A DNA stretch of 64,000 nucleotides, from contig NC_039359.1 in NCBI RefSeq assembly GCF_003573695.1, positions 158,804,451 through 158,868,450 of the forward strand, in the 5' to 3' direction. The DNA comes from Papaver somniferum. Lineage: Eukaryota > Streptophyta > Magnoliopsida > Ranunculales > Papaveraceae. Both the position numbers and the translations under genes were made by a program. The notes under the pieces are model-generated. The model did no database searches. It saw nothing but the letters and a program-made list of their open reading frames with translations, and was not told where the DNA came from. Below, piece by piece: positions 54,540-64,000 of this stretch (the stretch's first letter is position 1; each line of letters starts with the position of its first letter).

Positions 54540-55620
54540 ATTGAAGATGTGTTGTACTCTTTTTCCCTTCGATCGAGAATTGTTTTTCCCAAAAGGTTTT
54601 GTTACTCAACAAGGTTTTTAGCGAGACAACACTAAAAGCATCAAGTATGTTGACTGTTGAAGACATAAAGATCGCGTTGATATTACTGAAAATAACTGAA
54701 TCAAAGAAATGAAACGTGATAGTCTGTTAAGCAGCGTAACTTCTAGAATTAACAACAAGATCATATAAACATTCAAGTCACCAAAGTAAAGTGTGATAAA
54801 CTTCTTCTGACATCGGGGGGAGGGGGGCATCTAATAGTTCGTTGAACTCTTTTCCTTGACCGAGGTTGTTTTTTCCCATAGGGTTTTGTTACTCGTCAAG
54901 GTTTTTCTAAGGAAATTGTCTGACATCAGGGTANNNNNNNNNNNNNNNNNNNNNNNNNNNNNTAATAGTGTGTTGAACTCCTTTCCTTCCCCGAGGTTGC
55001 TTTTTCCCACAGGGTTTTGTTACTCGGCAAGGTTTTTAATGAGACAACCACAAAAACCGAGAATGTAATTCCCCAGCTAAGGCTATTGCCTTTCCCCATG
55101 AGGGTTTTCTACCTTAGGAGTTGTGAAGCAACTAGTCAACTTCAATGGAGCAAAGTGATCAACTGCAACGGATCATCTTTACTTGCATCTGTCACGTCGT
55201 ACTTCTTTTCCCTTCGTCAAGGTTTTATCCCACTGGGTTTTTCTTTTTCAAGGTTTTAATGAGGCATCGTATACGCATTAAAATATGTTTTAAGTTTAGC
55301 TAATATTGTACTCTTATCTTTAGTTCAGGTTTTCCCCTTATGGGTTAGCCTGATGAAGTCTTAAGGAGACAATTAACTTAGACTCAGCGATCTTTAAAGA
55401 TCTTATTACATGTGATGAACTATATGTAAAATACGAGACAACATGTGAAAAGTTGTACCAAGGTTTTCTCCCATTGAGTTTTTCCTTGTCAAAGTTTTAA
55501 CGAGGCAATTGATTTCGGGCACATGTCATCAAGGAGAGAACGACATTTGAAGAACGACATTTGAAGAACTACATTCAAAGCACTATATGTAGCAGTACAT
55601 TTGGAGTTCCATTAACCGCA
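54540..55620 (+). repeat. Tandem subrepeats upstream of the copia 3' LTR
   Basis: The pattern CTTTTTCCCTTCG...GAGG(T)TTTT...CCCA(C/T)(A/T)GGGTTTT...AAGGTTTTTAA(T/C)GAG(A/G)CAA recurs at about 54555, 54848, 54975, 55205, 55325 and 55455. Spacing varies from about 120 to 290 bases, and one unit holds the assembly gap. Confidence 0.75.
54934..54962. other. Assembly gap (29 N)
   Basis: A run of N inside the subrepeats. It sits where the neighbouring unit has a G-rich run (GGGGGGAGGGGGGCATC, 54814-54830), so a collapsed or hard-to-read G tract is likely. Confidence 0.95.
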
Positions 55621-55630
55621 CAAGGGGGAG

Positions 55631-55793
55631 TGTTAAAGGGACCATGCCCATGGATGTGTGGTCCAAAATAGAAGCCTTTTAGTATTTCATTTCATATGTA
55701 TGTAAAGGATATTGTTCCATGTAACCCTATTATTCTTATCAATGAAAACTCCTCCCTGCCTCTTTATTCTCCCCTAATTATCACTCCAAAACA
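55631..55793 (+). repeat. 3' LTR of the SIRE-like relic (163 bp)
   Basis: AAGGGGGAG (polypurine tract, 55622-55630) is followed by TGTTAAAGGGACCATG and ends CTCCAAAACA, giving TG...CA. A poly(A)-like AATGAAAA lies inside. The A tail of the next LINE starts a few bases later. Confidence 0.7.
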
Positions 55794-55829
55794 TAATATT
55801 TTTTTTTTCGATAAAAGAGGAAACGAACC

Positions 55830-56450
55830 TCACTGCATTAATATTAAAGATGTTGGTGATCCATACTCAGAGTTACGGACCGCCATTACATTTTGGTTCC
55901 ATTGTTGGATGTTCAAATAAGTTAATAAGGCCCATAGATTGTAGTCTACCCAGCTATGATTAATGTCATACTTATTAGAAAAAACATAAAGTTTTGCTGC
56001 CCATATCACTTCTTGTTTCATAACTAAGTTGAAGTCTTTTACTATAAAATTCATTTCAAACTTCTTGTTGTTTCCCCAATCTTCACTAATTAGATATCTT
56101 TGTCTTCGAGCTTCCGCATACATTCCCACCAGCATCATCAGAGTTGGTTCCGAATCACTCCTAAATGAAATTCCGTTCCCACTCCATTGTGTTGCACATT
56201 GGAAAGCTGCTCTGGCTCCCTTTCTTTCTAGCTCTTTTATTGTTGTATTGTCAGTAGAGAGTCCTCTAGATTCTCTGACTGTACCTGTATAATCAACCAA
56301 TATTAGACCAATTCCTGTTTTAGAGTTTAGGTTTGTCATATTCAGAACTATATGAATTTTCAGAGTCAGATCCCAATTTACTCTTTCATCGGGATACTTT
56401 GTAATTTGGAGAACAACATCATTCACAGAGTAATAATATAAATCATTCAT
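55830..56450 (-). pseudogene. LINE C-terminal RNase H domain
   Basis: Open for 206 codons. The core is WDLTLKIHIVLNMTNLNSKT, GIGLILVDYTGTVRESRGLS, LERKGARAAFQCATQWSGNG and ISFRSDSEPTLMMLVG, the plant-LINE RNase H fold (RVT_3 type). The first aspartate of the usual N-terminal DG motif is replaced by asparagine (LNMTN), so catalytic competence is doubtful. Confidence 0.75.
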
Positions 56451-56602
56451 TATGTTATATCCTGGCTTTTTCGCATTTTTATAACTGTTTATGTATCTGA
56501 TGTTATTGTTTGAAGTTATTATACTGCTCTGGTATTTATTTTAAAGATTACATCACACCTTAGTTTCCAAATAAACTAGATAATGATGTTGCATAGAAAA
56601 TG

Positions 56603-57268
56603 TCATTCTATATCATAAACTTCACTTTCACTGTTTTCAAAGCAGTTGGAAAGACAGTCATGAAAGTTTGTAGTACTATTTCCAATAAAATTCATATCAA
56701 AATTGAAGTGCATCCATACCTGTGTAGCATAGTTACAATGCAAGAATAAGTGTGTTAAGTATTCTTGGCTTTCGTTACATAACTTACACTTAGTATCAAT
56801 ATCAGGTAGTACAGCTGCAACTCTCATAATGTTAGGTAGGATTGAATGCGCTGCCTTCCAAATAAAGATCTTAACAGCTGGGGTAGTCTTCATTTTCCAT
56901 ATTCTATTCCATTTAGTCTCAGCATTCCCATTTGAATTTATGCGATTATACAAGGATTTTACAGAAAACGTACCTTTCTCGCTTAGAGTCCATCTTGGAG
57001 TATCCGTCTTTTCTTCCGTTGGTATTCTAATCTCCCTGAATTTTTCTATTGTTTGGTTATCAAAGCATTTTAGGAGTTTGTCAATATCCCAAGTTTTATG
57101 GACTGTTATCAGATCACTGACTGTACTGAGACCTTCAGTGTCAATAAAATTTCTATGTAGAGGTGGTTCAATGCATGGAATCCAGTTGTCCTGCCAGACA
57201 TCAATATTTTTTCCATTTCCTAATTCCCATAAGAAATATTTCTTTATTTGGTTTATGCACATTAACAA
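56603..57268 (-). pseudogene. LINE RT C-terminus with zf-RVT finger
   Basis: A 221-codon frame with LWELGNGKNIDVWQDNWIPC, RWTLSEKGTFSVKSLYNRIN, KMKTTPAVKIFIWKAAHSIL and the finger CKLCNESQEYLTHLFLHCNY. These are the standard blocks between RT and RNase H in plant L1 elements. It ends at 56603, where the frame changes before the RNase H. Confidence 0.85.
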
Positions 57269-58235
57269 AACTTTTCAAATCCAGCTATCATTCTTATTTG
57301 GTTTGTTATTTATATGTAGAAGATCACAATTAGGATAGTATTTGGCTTTCATAATAGTGGCACAAAGAGAGTCATGGTTTTGATTTAGGTTCCAGCCCAT
57401 TCTAGCAATCATTGCTATGTTAATTTTTTTCACATTTTTTATGCCTAGACTTCCTTCTTCTAAGGTTTTACATATAGAGGTCTAGTTTTTCAGGAAGACC
57501 CCTTTTTTCCCATTTTTGTTTAAACCCTTTTCATTTTTTACCCACCATAAGTTTCTCTGCATTTTTGTTATTTAATCACACACTTTTACTGGGATTTTGA
57601 AACAATTCATTTGACACACATAGACAGACGAAGCTACGTTTTTTATCATAACAGTTTTTCCAGCGTTGTTTAAGTTAATGTCATTCCAACTTGTCATTCT
57701 TGTTTTCAAGTTTTCAACTAATGGTTCAAATCAATGAATTTTTGATCTGTTAGTGAACAAAGGTGAACCTAAATACTTGTCAGTTAAGGGTATAGCTGGC
57801 ACTCCTAACAGTTCTTTAACCCTTCTTCGGATACTAGTTTCAGTCTTTTTGCTAAAAAAACTCCAGACTTATTCAAGTTAATAAGATGGTCTGAAGCCAA
57901 GATGAAGTTGTTAAACAAATTAACCAAGTTGTGACATGTAGTTTCACTCACCTTGCAGAAGACTAAACAGTCATCGGCGAAGAGGAGGTGACCTAAAGAG
58001 AGTGCCTTATGAACCAGTTTTATTCCTTTGATCAAACTAGAATATTAGGGTTCAATGTTTTAGTCAAAATACTATTTTTATAGCACTACTTGAGGAAAAT
58101 CACATGGAAAGCCTCAAAAACACTAGAGAGATGGTCTATTTACGCATCTCACTTCTTATGGATAAATCATATTCCCATTTAGTAGATTTTACTTTTCCAG
58201 TTCTTAGTGCACTGAAATTGATTCCAAGTCAGCAT

Positions 58236-58243
58236 TATAAATA
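58236..58243 (+). promoter_or_regulatory. TATA box upstream of the HHTNIT-repeat frame
   Basis: TATAAATA is 54 bases before the ATG at 58297, with an A-rich leader. This spacing is typical of plant genes. Confidence 0.5.
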
Positions 58244-58296
58244 CGCAAGTTGAATCAAAGCACAATCGAAATTATTTGAAATAAGGAAATTACGAG

Positions 58297-58646
58297 ATGG
58301 CCGGTTTAACATCATATTGCTTGCTAGCGGATCTTTCTTACTAGGGAGTTGTGCATCATCCTCGCCTGATAATTCTCATGTTCTCCATCATACTAATATT
58401 ACTATCCAGCATACAAATATTACTACACAAGATTATTCTCCACTCATGCAGCATGCTAATATTAGTGCACCATATTCTTCTTCACTCCATCTTACTGATA
58501 TTATTACTCTAAAGTCTTCTCCAAATCCTTCACTCCATCATACTAATATTACTGCATCAAATTCTTCACTCCAGCATAGTAATATTACTACACCATATTC
58601 TTTATATAAAATTACTTTTAACATATTTATCAAGGGGGATATATAA
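58297..58646 (+). pseudogene. Short frame with HHTNIT-type tandem repeats, frameshifted
   Basis: ATG 58297 opens MAGLTSYCLLADLSY and stops at TAG. One base away in phase, the sequence goes on as LLASGSFLLGSCASSSPDNS and then repeats LHHTNIT, QHTNITT, MQHANIS, LHLTDII, LHHTNIT, LQHSNIT up to a stop at 58646. Joined by a one-base change the start would look like a signal peptide (hydrophobic, ending near GSCASS) before a repeat-rich, N-glycosylation-prone (N-I-T, N-I-S) secreted peptide. As it stands the gene is broken or the base call is wrong. I do not recognise the family. Confidence 0.4.
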
Positions 58647-60557
58647 AATTATTTTTATATAGAGTTTTTCTAGGAAAAAAGATTGGTTAATTTTTAAAAA
58701 TTTATGCAAGAAACACTTGTAAATCAATTATGGTAAATAAATATACATTTAGGAATATTCAAAGTACTCATAAGATTTCTACTTCTTTTGTTATATTCGT
58801 AAAAACTAAGTTTAGTTTGTCACAATTCATACAATCATCAATCAAGAACTATATATTCTTTACTATAATACCAAATTATTCTTATATGGAGGTAAAATGA
58901 TTAAGATGAGACCTAAAAAAATATTACTTATTATAATGTAGTATTCTTACTTATAATTTCCTAAATTTGGATCTGAAAATTTTATTTTATATGGAGGTTT
59001 TATCGCATATATGTTTTTGACTTTGCTGAACGAAAAAAAAGAAAGATTTCACACACATGTGTTGCCAAATGAATGGATTTAGCTATCAGTGAGGAACAAG
59101 ATTTTGTTACCTTGATGATGATTTAGCATTTCAAAAGTAATTTAGCATGTCATATATTGTTATCGGAAAACTCTATTATACAAGGAAAGATTTAGAAAAA
59201 ATGAACAAGCAATCTCAAAACCTACAACAAGACACCACAGTGGGAAGAAACTATAATTTATTTTGTACTGTCCATGTATTATTTAATTAAACTTGCAAGG
59301 TGTGACCAACCTTGGGTCATAAACAACCACCGTCTTATTTAATGTGACACCGGATTGTATTGAACTTGTCACAATATAATTAGCATTTCTTTTTTGTCGT
59401 GTGCAGTTGGTGATAAATCAAATCTCTTTCTCATTGGATATTTGTATGTAAGATCACAAAGAAAAAACAATACTTATTATTTTTCTTAAGCATATGACCA
59501 TTGTAGAGTGCAGATATTTATCCAATCTTGAGAAATTTTCTAATATTTCGTAGGTTTTATGGTTTCTAAAAATCACAAAATTCAATGAAGTTGAATTAAA
59601 TGTTTGAATTAATTTAGTTACTAAGTTTCACTATGGCGAGTTTTAGTTTTACAGGTACCTAATCTCATAAATGATAATTCAATTTAATCAATCTTAATTG
59701 GTCAAGTTTGGCTTGAAACGGAATATTAAGTGTTAAAGCATCATTGGATGAACTCGTACGTTTTTATATCTCAAGATTGTTATCAATGGTAGTTGCACAA
59801 TACTATATCTTGATTTGTAGTCTACTAAAGTCAAATCTCGGACTAGGATTAGAGTATGGTAGTTGAGTATCAGATATCACTGAATACCCTCGAAGATTGA
59901 AGACTAGAGTATAAACAGAGACATTTTTTAGAACTTCATCAATAAAGAGGTATGTGAAGACTCCTATCTTATTTACTCATTGCATCTACCAAGATTTGTT
60001 CATTTTGATTTCATATCACGAAATACAGATTGCAATTTTCATACTTGTTATAATTATGAGCTTGTACAGTTTGTATACAAAATAGATTGATCTTGGAAAT
60101 TAATTTCGAGGTCTTCTACACAATTAGGTACACAGACCTTGGTCTATACATACTGATTTTGGAAAGGAAATAAAAAAACTCTATATATAATCTTACTCAA
60201 TGGTCTTTAATTTGACCTACTTTTTATTGTATCAGGTTTTTTCATACAAGTTGTCGAATGAAAAAGTTGGTGGTGTGTTAGTGTCATACACCAACACGAG
60301 TGTTATTGTTGCTGGATCGCTCTACGGTAGACCTCTACCCATATAACCTCGCCAAAATGCGATGAGTCAGACAAGGTCCTCAAAATCAATCCCCAAAAGT
60401 ATGATTAAACTTTGTTCTTACATACATGTAATTTCGGATGGATCTTGGATTTTTTGTTAGCATCAAAATTATAACTAAAATATCGAGTTTAATTTTATAT
60501 GATCATTTGAAAAAAGCGGGGGTCTAACAACCAGACCCAATATTTCGTTCGGAAATA
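58647..60557. other. AT-rich DNA, no gene recognised
   Basis: No coding signal. 59690-60380 contains the block related to 51660-51840. GGGGGTCTAACAACCAGACCC at 60518 is a small hairpin just before the next repeat. Confidence 0.5.
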
Positions 60558-63123
60558 TGTATGGACCAAACTCCAATATAATTCCAAGAGAATCAACTAG
60601 ACAGTCATACTCAATCAAGGAAAGATATCCAAGAGTTATATCTCTTTCTCAAATCAATCTCCAATCGGACATACATAAATCTGTGAGCCTGATTGATATG
60701 AGAAATAACTTGGACGGTACCAAAGACCAATGCCAAAGTGTCAATCAATTTATATCCAAAAACCAAAGGTCGGATTTACCAATTGATTGAACTACACACA
60801 ACCTGTGATATTTCAATTATATAAAAATATAATGCGGAAAAGAAATAACACAAACACCAGAAATTTTGTTAACGAGGAAACCGCAAATGCAGAAAACCCC
60901 CGGGACCTAGTCCAGTTTTGAACACCACACCATATTAAGCCGTTACAGACACTATCCTACTACAAGTTAACTTCAGACTGGATTGTAGTTGAGCCCATAC
61001 CAAGTCTCACACCGATTAAGGTAAAGTCGCGTTCCTTACGTCTCTGAATCCCAGTAGGACTCTACGCACTTGAATCCTTAGATGATCTCATGCAAAACTA
61101 AGAGTTGCTACGACCCAAAGTCGAAGACTTGTAGACAAATCTGTCTCCCACAGATAAGTCTATTTTGATAGATAAATCTGTCTCCCATAGAAGTACCTAC
61201 GAAGTTTTTATTCCGTCTTTTGATAAATCAAGGTAAATAGGAACCAATTGATAATCTAGTATTATATTTCTGAATAACAGCCTAGAAATATCAATCACCT
61301 CGAAATAACTTAACTATATGGTAGTAGAAAAAGTTATTGTGGAGTCACAAATAATGAGACAAAGAGCTTTGTGATTACTTTTAATATCTTACCTATCGGA
61401 GATAAATCTCGAGAAAATCTTAGAGAAGATAATACTCAATACGATAGAACAAGTAAGATCAGAATACACAACTACAAAGAAAATAGTTGGGTCTGGATTC
61501 ACGAATCCCAAACAAAGTCTTCAAGTCGTTAACCAATAATGGTCTTGGAAAAACCTAGGTTTAAGGAGAACCGACTCTAGTCTCAAATAGGACACAGGAA
61601 AGTGTCGGGATTAGGTTTTCCAGTTGCTAGAGTTCTCCCTTATATACTCTTTCAAATCAGTGTTTGCTTTCAATCAAATCTAAGATAGCTTAGTAACAAA
61701 GCATTCAATATTAATTCAACGTTAAATAAAAACCTGATTTAATATTCAAGCTAAGTTTGCTTAAAACCAAAGAAATATCTCTCCAACGTTAGATGGTCTT
61801 ATCTTGTTACAAACACATGAAATATACCTTAGTTTAGATATGGATAACCGCAGCTATACGTGTATATTGAGTTGGCTCAACAATAGTTAACCGAAGTTAT
61901 CCATATGAACACTTTTGTCTTAATCACATTCATCAAACACTTCTAGAACAAATATGATGATAAGTCAATCATGAAAAATAATCAAAAGAATTTAATTGTG
62001 TTACTAATAGAGTTGCTCAATTGTTCACTATCTCATAGAAATATATATGAACAAATTGAAACAAAATCGGATTGATTGGTAATCGTACAAAGTACTTATA
62101 CCGAAATCAATTCATGAACATTAAGCCACGGTTTGCAAAGACTGCATTTCTTAATTTATTAATGTATTTTCTTTAATGAGTATGAAAATCATACTTCGCC
62201 TATTTTAGAACTTAACCAACTAAGTTTGCAAACTGGTACACAACCTATAGTATCCGGACATGGTCTTATCCAGCCATTTGCAAACGGGTACGCAACAGCC
62301 GTCCCTGACCTATCTCAGGTAGAAACGTTGGCATACTGGTATGCAAACTTGGTTCCTAAACTTTAACAGTTAAAACTGTTCGCATACTGGTATAGTTTCC
62401 GAGCCTGAATCATACCAAAATAGTTTGCATATTGGTATGCGTACTGTGTTGTATCCAGACAAAGGTTAATTGTTTTAAACTCTCATTTCAATCGTTGAAA
62501 CATCCTTAGAAGACGACAATGACTGTCTCACACATACCCTTATCTTATAAGTAATTTTCAAGTGATCGAATGATCAATACGAAACTTTCCGAGTCGACAT
62601 CAAATGACTGTATCACACAAATCATGTAAGATGTTTCAAGGCAATTTTCACATGATCATCTTTTGACTTATTATTTAGTTTCCAACAAATATATTGTTTC
62701 CAACTAAAGTCGTCAAGAATATGATGAACATAGCTAAAGAAAAAAACTTTCAACTCGTATTTAGAGAAATAGATAAGCGAGATAAACTCGGCTCGAAATA
62801 TCAAATGTGTATAATATAAAAGTATATATAGCCATACGACTTAGTCTCATTAGGATATGGAATGGAATAGACTTCTGAGGATAAATAAGTTTTAGTCTCC
62901 ACATACCTTTTGTTGATGAAGTTCCTCCAAGATCTCCTTAGTAGATCTTAGTCTTTAGTCGATAAACACCGTGAAGTCTAAAGGTCAACTACACATTCTA
63001 TCCTAATCCGAGACATAGCTATAAGTAGACTAGAAATCAAGACTTATAGTTTTGATCACCTAAACTTGACAAACAAGCTTGAGATAGCAACGCTTGCGAG
63101 TTCGACTGAGCAATGCTCTAACA
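60558..63123 (-). repeat. LTR-like repeat, copy 2 (about 2.57 kb, possible solo LTR)
   Basis: On the minus strand it begins TGTTAGAGCATTGCTCAGTC and, by my best guess, ends near CCATACA, giving TG...CA. Its right 1.6 kb matches 7421-8781. It carries TATATAAGGGAGAACTC on the minus strand at about 61628-61640, and the left part has AACGAGGAAACCGCAAATGC with CCCCGGGACCTAGTCCAG. No coding domain. A clean target duplication is not visible with these ends, so the left boundary is uncertain. Confidence 0.6.
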
Positions 63124-64000
63124 TCATCAACAGTATTAGTCGCATCAATTTGTATCTTAGAAGTCTGCCGATTAGATTCCCTTGATTCTTTCTCATTGTT
63201 GCTATCAACTTCGTTGTGTTTAATTCCTATGAAAAAACGCTCTTTCATTGTTTCACATGTTTAAATCTTCTTACACCAAGGTCGTGAATGATACAAACCC
63301 ATTTCTTATTCCAGACATGATCAAAGCTAGTTCCTTCTTTTCACTAATGACAAAACAAAAACAATCTCCGTCACAGATACTTGTTACATTCGTACAATAT
63401 TTTCTTTGCTCATTCAACAACCAGATTTCATACTCATTCTATTCCAATTTTGACCATATTCTAATGAATAAATATGATACTTGAAAATTGAAATAAACAA
63501 CGTTTACATGTACATTCTATGTTTATATATACATGATAATAAGTGACTCGATCCAAAATATGATCTTTCATTTAAATTTTGGACATTTCATTTCTTATAA
63601 AATATTCATTTTTCCATAGATTCATAATCCTCTTGTTACATTATTTTGAAAAATAATGTAAAGTTGGTTATACATTTGGGGTAAGTTGTAGCATTATTGG
63701 TGTATGCAATCAAATTTTCTAGGACTAAATGAGATTTGATGCTTTGAGAGCCTCAGGAGATAACTAAAGTATTTAGAGTCGAAGAATAACAATGCCTTGA
63801 ATATAGTGTAACTATTATTCTTTTTAACGAAATTTTTATTTACTACAGTATGTCAGGTGGCTATTATATTCACACTTCTCATTATTAAATCAAGTTTTAT
63901 GGCATGAATGTTTTCATTTGTTCTTCGTATCGGGAAATATTCTCTTTAATTAATTATTTATTTCGAAAATAACCAAAAGAAATAATCAGTGAGAATACAA
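63124..64000. other. Anonymous DNA, no gene recognised
   Basis: A minus-strand frame (63248 leftwards: MKERFFIGIKHNEVDSNNEK, ESRESNRQTSKIQIDATN) reaches the repeat end at 63123 and could be a host exon interrupted by the repeat. There is no known motif. The rest is AT-rich. Confidence 0.4.

Larger units (their letters stand above)
52482..55793 (+). mobile_element. SIRE-like Ty1/copia relic, very degraded
   Basis: Pieces in several frames follow copia pol order from the end of integrase: LRIFGYTIHVPL and IPHRTKMG, RSLTTRFAGSHFNETVFPSL then GGDKKK, MSHIDSCTPQ, a DHTYQLQ segment, and RMWYTRLSDYLI for RT. Then comes a C-terminal stretch with THIISRVSNVHK. The linker with FPSLGG, the HL/HIDxxT motif and the repeated processed-tail region before the 3' LTR suggest the SIRE/Maximus lineage (inference). 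The 5' half is missing. No frame is open for more than about 60 codons. Confidence 0.75.
55799..58050 (-). mobile_element. L1-type LINE, 5'-truncated, with RNase H
   Basis: The A tail (on the plus strand TTTTTTTTTTTCGATAAAAGAGG, from 55799) lies directly after the copia LTR. Reading on the minus strand: RT catalytic box SLGHLLFADDCLVFCKVSET (58035-57805), then zinc-binding and RNase H domains. The 5' end stops at about 58050. Frames are broken between about 57800 and 57270. Confidence 0.88.

Overview
This is a transposon-dominated stretch of nuclear DNA from a flowering plant. It holds degenerate Ty3/gypsy and Ty1/copia LTR elements, L1-type LINEs, Mutator-type (MULE) transposase remains with an OTU protease tail, a plant-mobile-domain (PMD) gene, and nuclear copies of plant mitochondrial and plastid genes (rrn18, nad4, matR, atp6, nad1, ycf1). 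Low GC, introns in the PMD relic and a 29-base N gap fit a draft plant assembly. The repeat style reminds me of Papaver/Ranunculales, but that is an impression, not evidence. I see no intact ordinary host gene. Almost every coding region is broken by stops or frameshifts.

Layout. 1-6431: left-truncated Tat-type gypsy element on the minus strand (integrase, archaeal-type RNase H, RT/RNase H, protease, gag, then an 854-bp 5' LTR). 6862-7276: hAT-like MITE candidate. 7421-8781: LTR-like repeat, with a longer copy at 60558-63123. 8782-13114: 5'-truncated copia relic, plus strand. 13676-13996: one copy of a dispersed repeat seen again at 36-41 kb. 14527-15507: 981-bp non-autonomous MULE with 9-bp target duplication and an internal GTCGT-motif array. 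17098-25462: MULE-OTU transposase relic (+), a 181-aa ORF (-), a 211-bp tandem array and a PMD relic (-), the non-coding part studded with CCGAAT/ATTCGG motifs. 27688-29119: two tandem repeats. 29453-31503: LINE. 33721-34711: solo LTR of the gypsy family at the left end. 36277-40630: nested repeats with a GCATAAC array and a head-to-head inverted repeat.

40753-47378 is the most unusual object: an LTR retrotransposon with two 355-bp LTRs, an initiator-tRNA-type primer site, a polypurine tract and a 5-bp target duplication (ATTCA). Its interior has no gag or pol that I can see. Instead about 4 kb of it is a mosaic of organelle DNA.

47.7-58.1 kb: a MITE, a degenerate LINE, a very degraded SIRE-like copia relic with an assembly gap, and a third LINE lying against that copia's 3' LTR. 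58.2-58.7 kb: a TATA-led short tandem-repeat reading frame. 60.6-63.1 kb: the second LTR-like repeat.

The genes here do not form a pathway. They are layers of insertions. Recurrent threads are TGG-to-stop changes in pol genes (consistent with deamination of methylated cytosine), LTR promoters mostly on the minus strand, and one LTR motif shared by otherwise unrelated elements.
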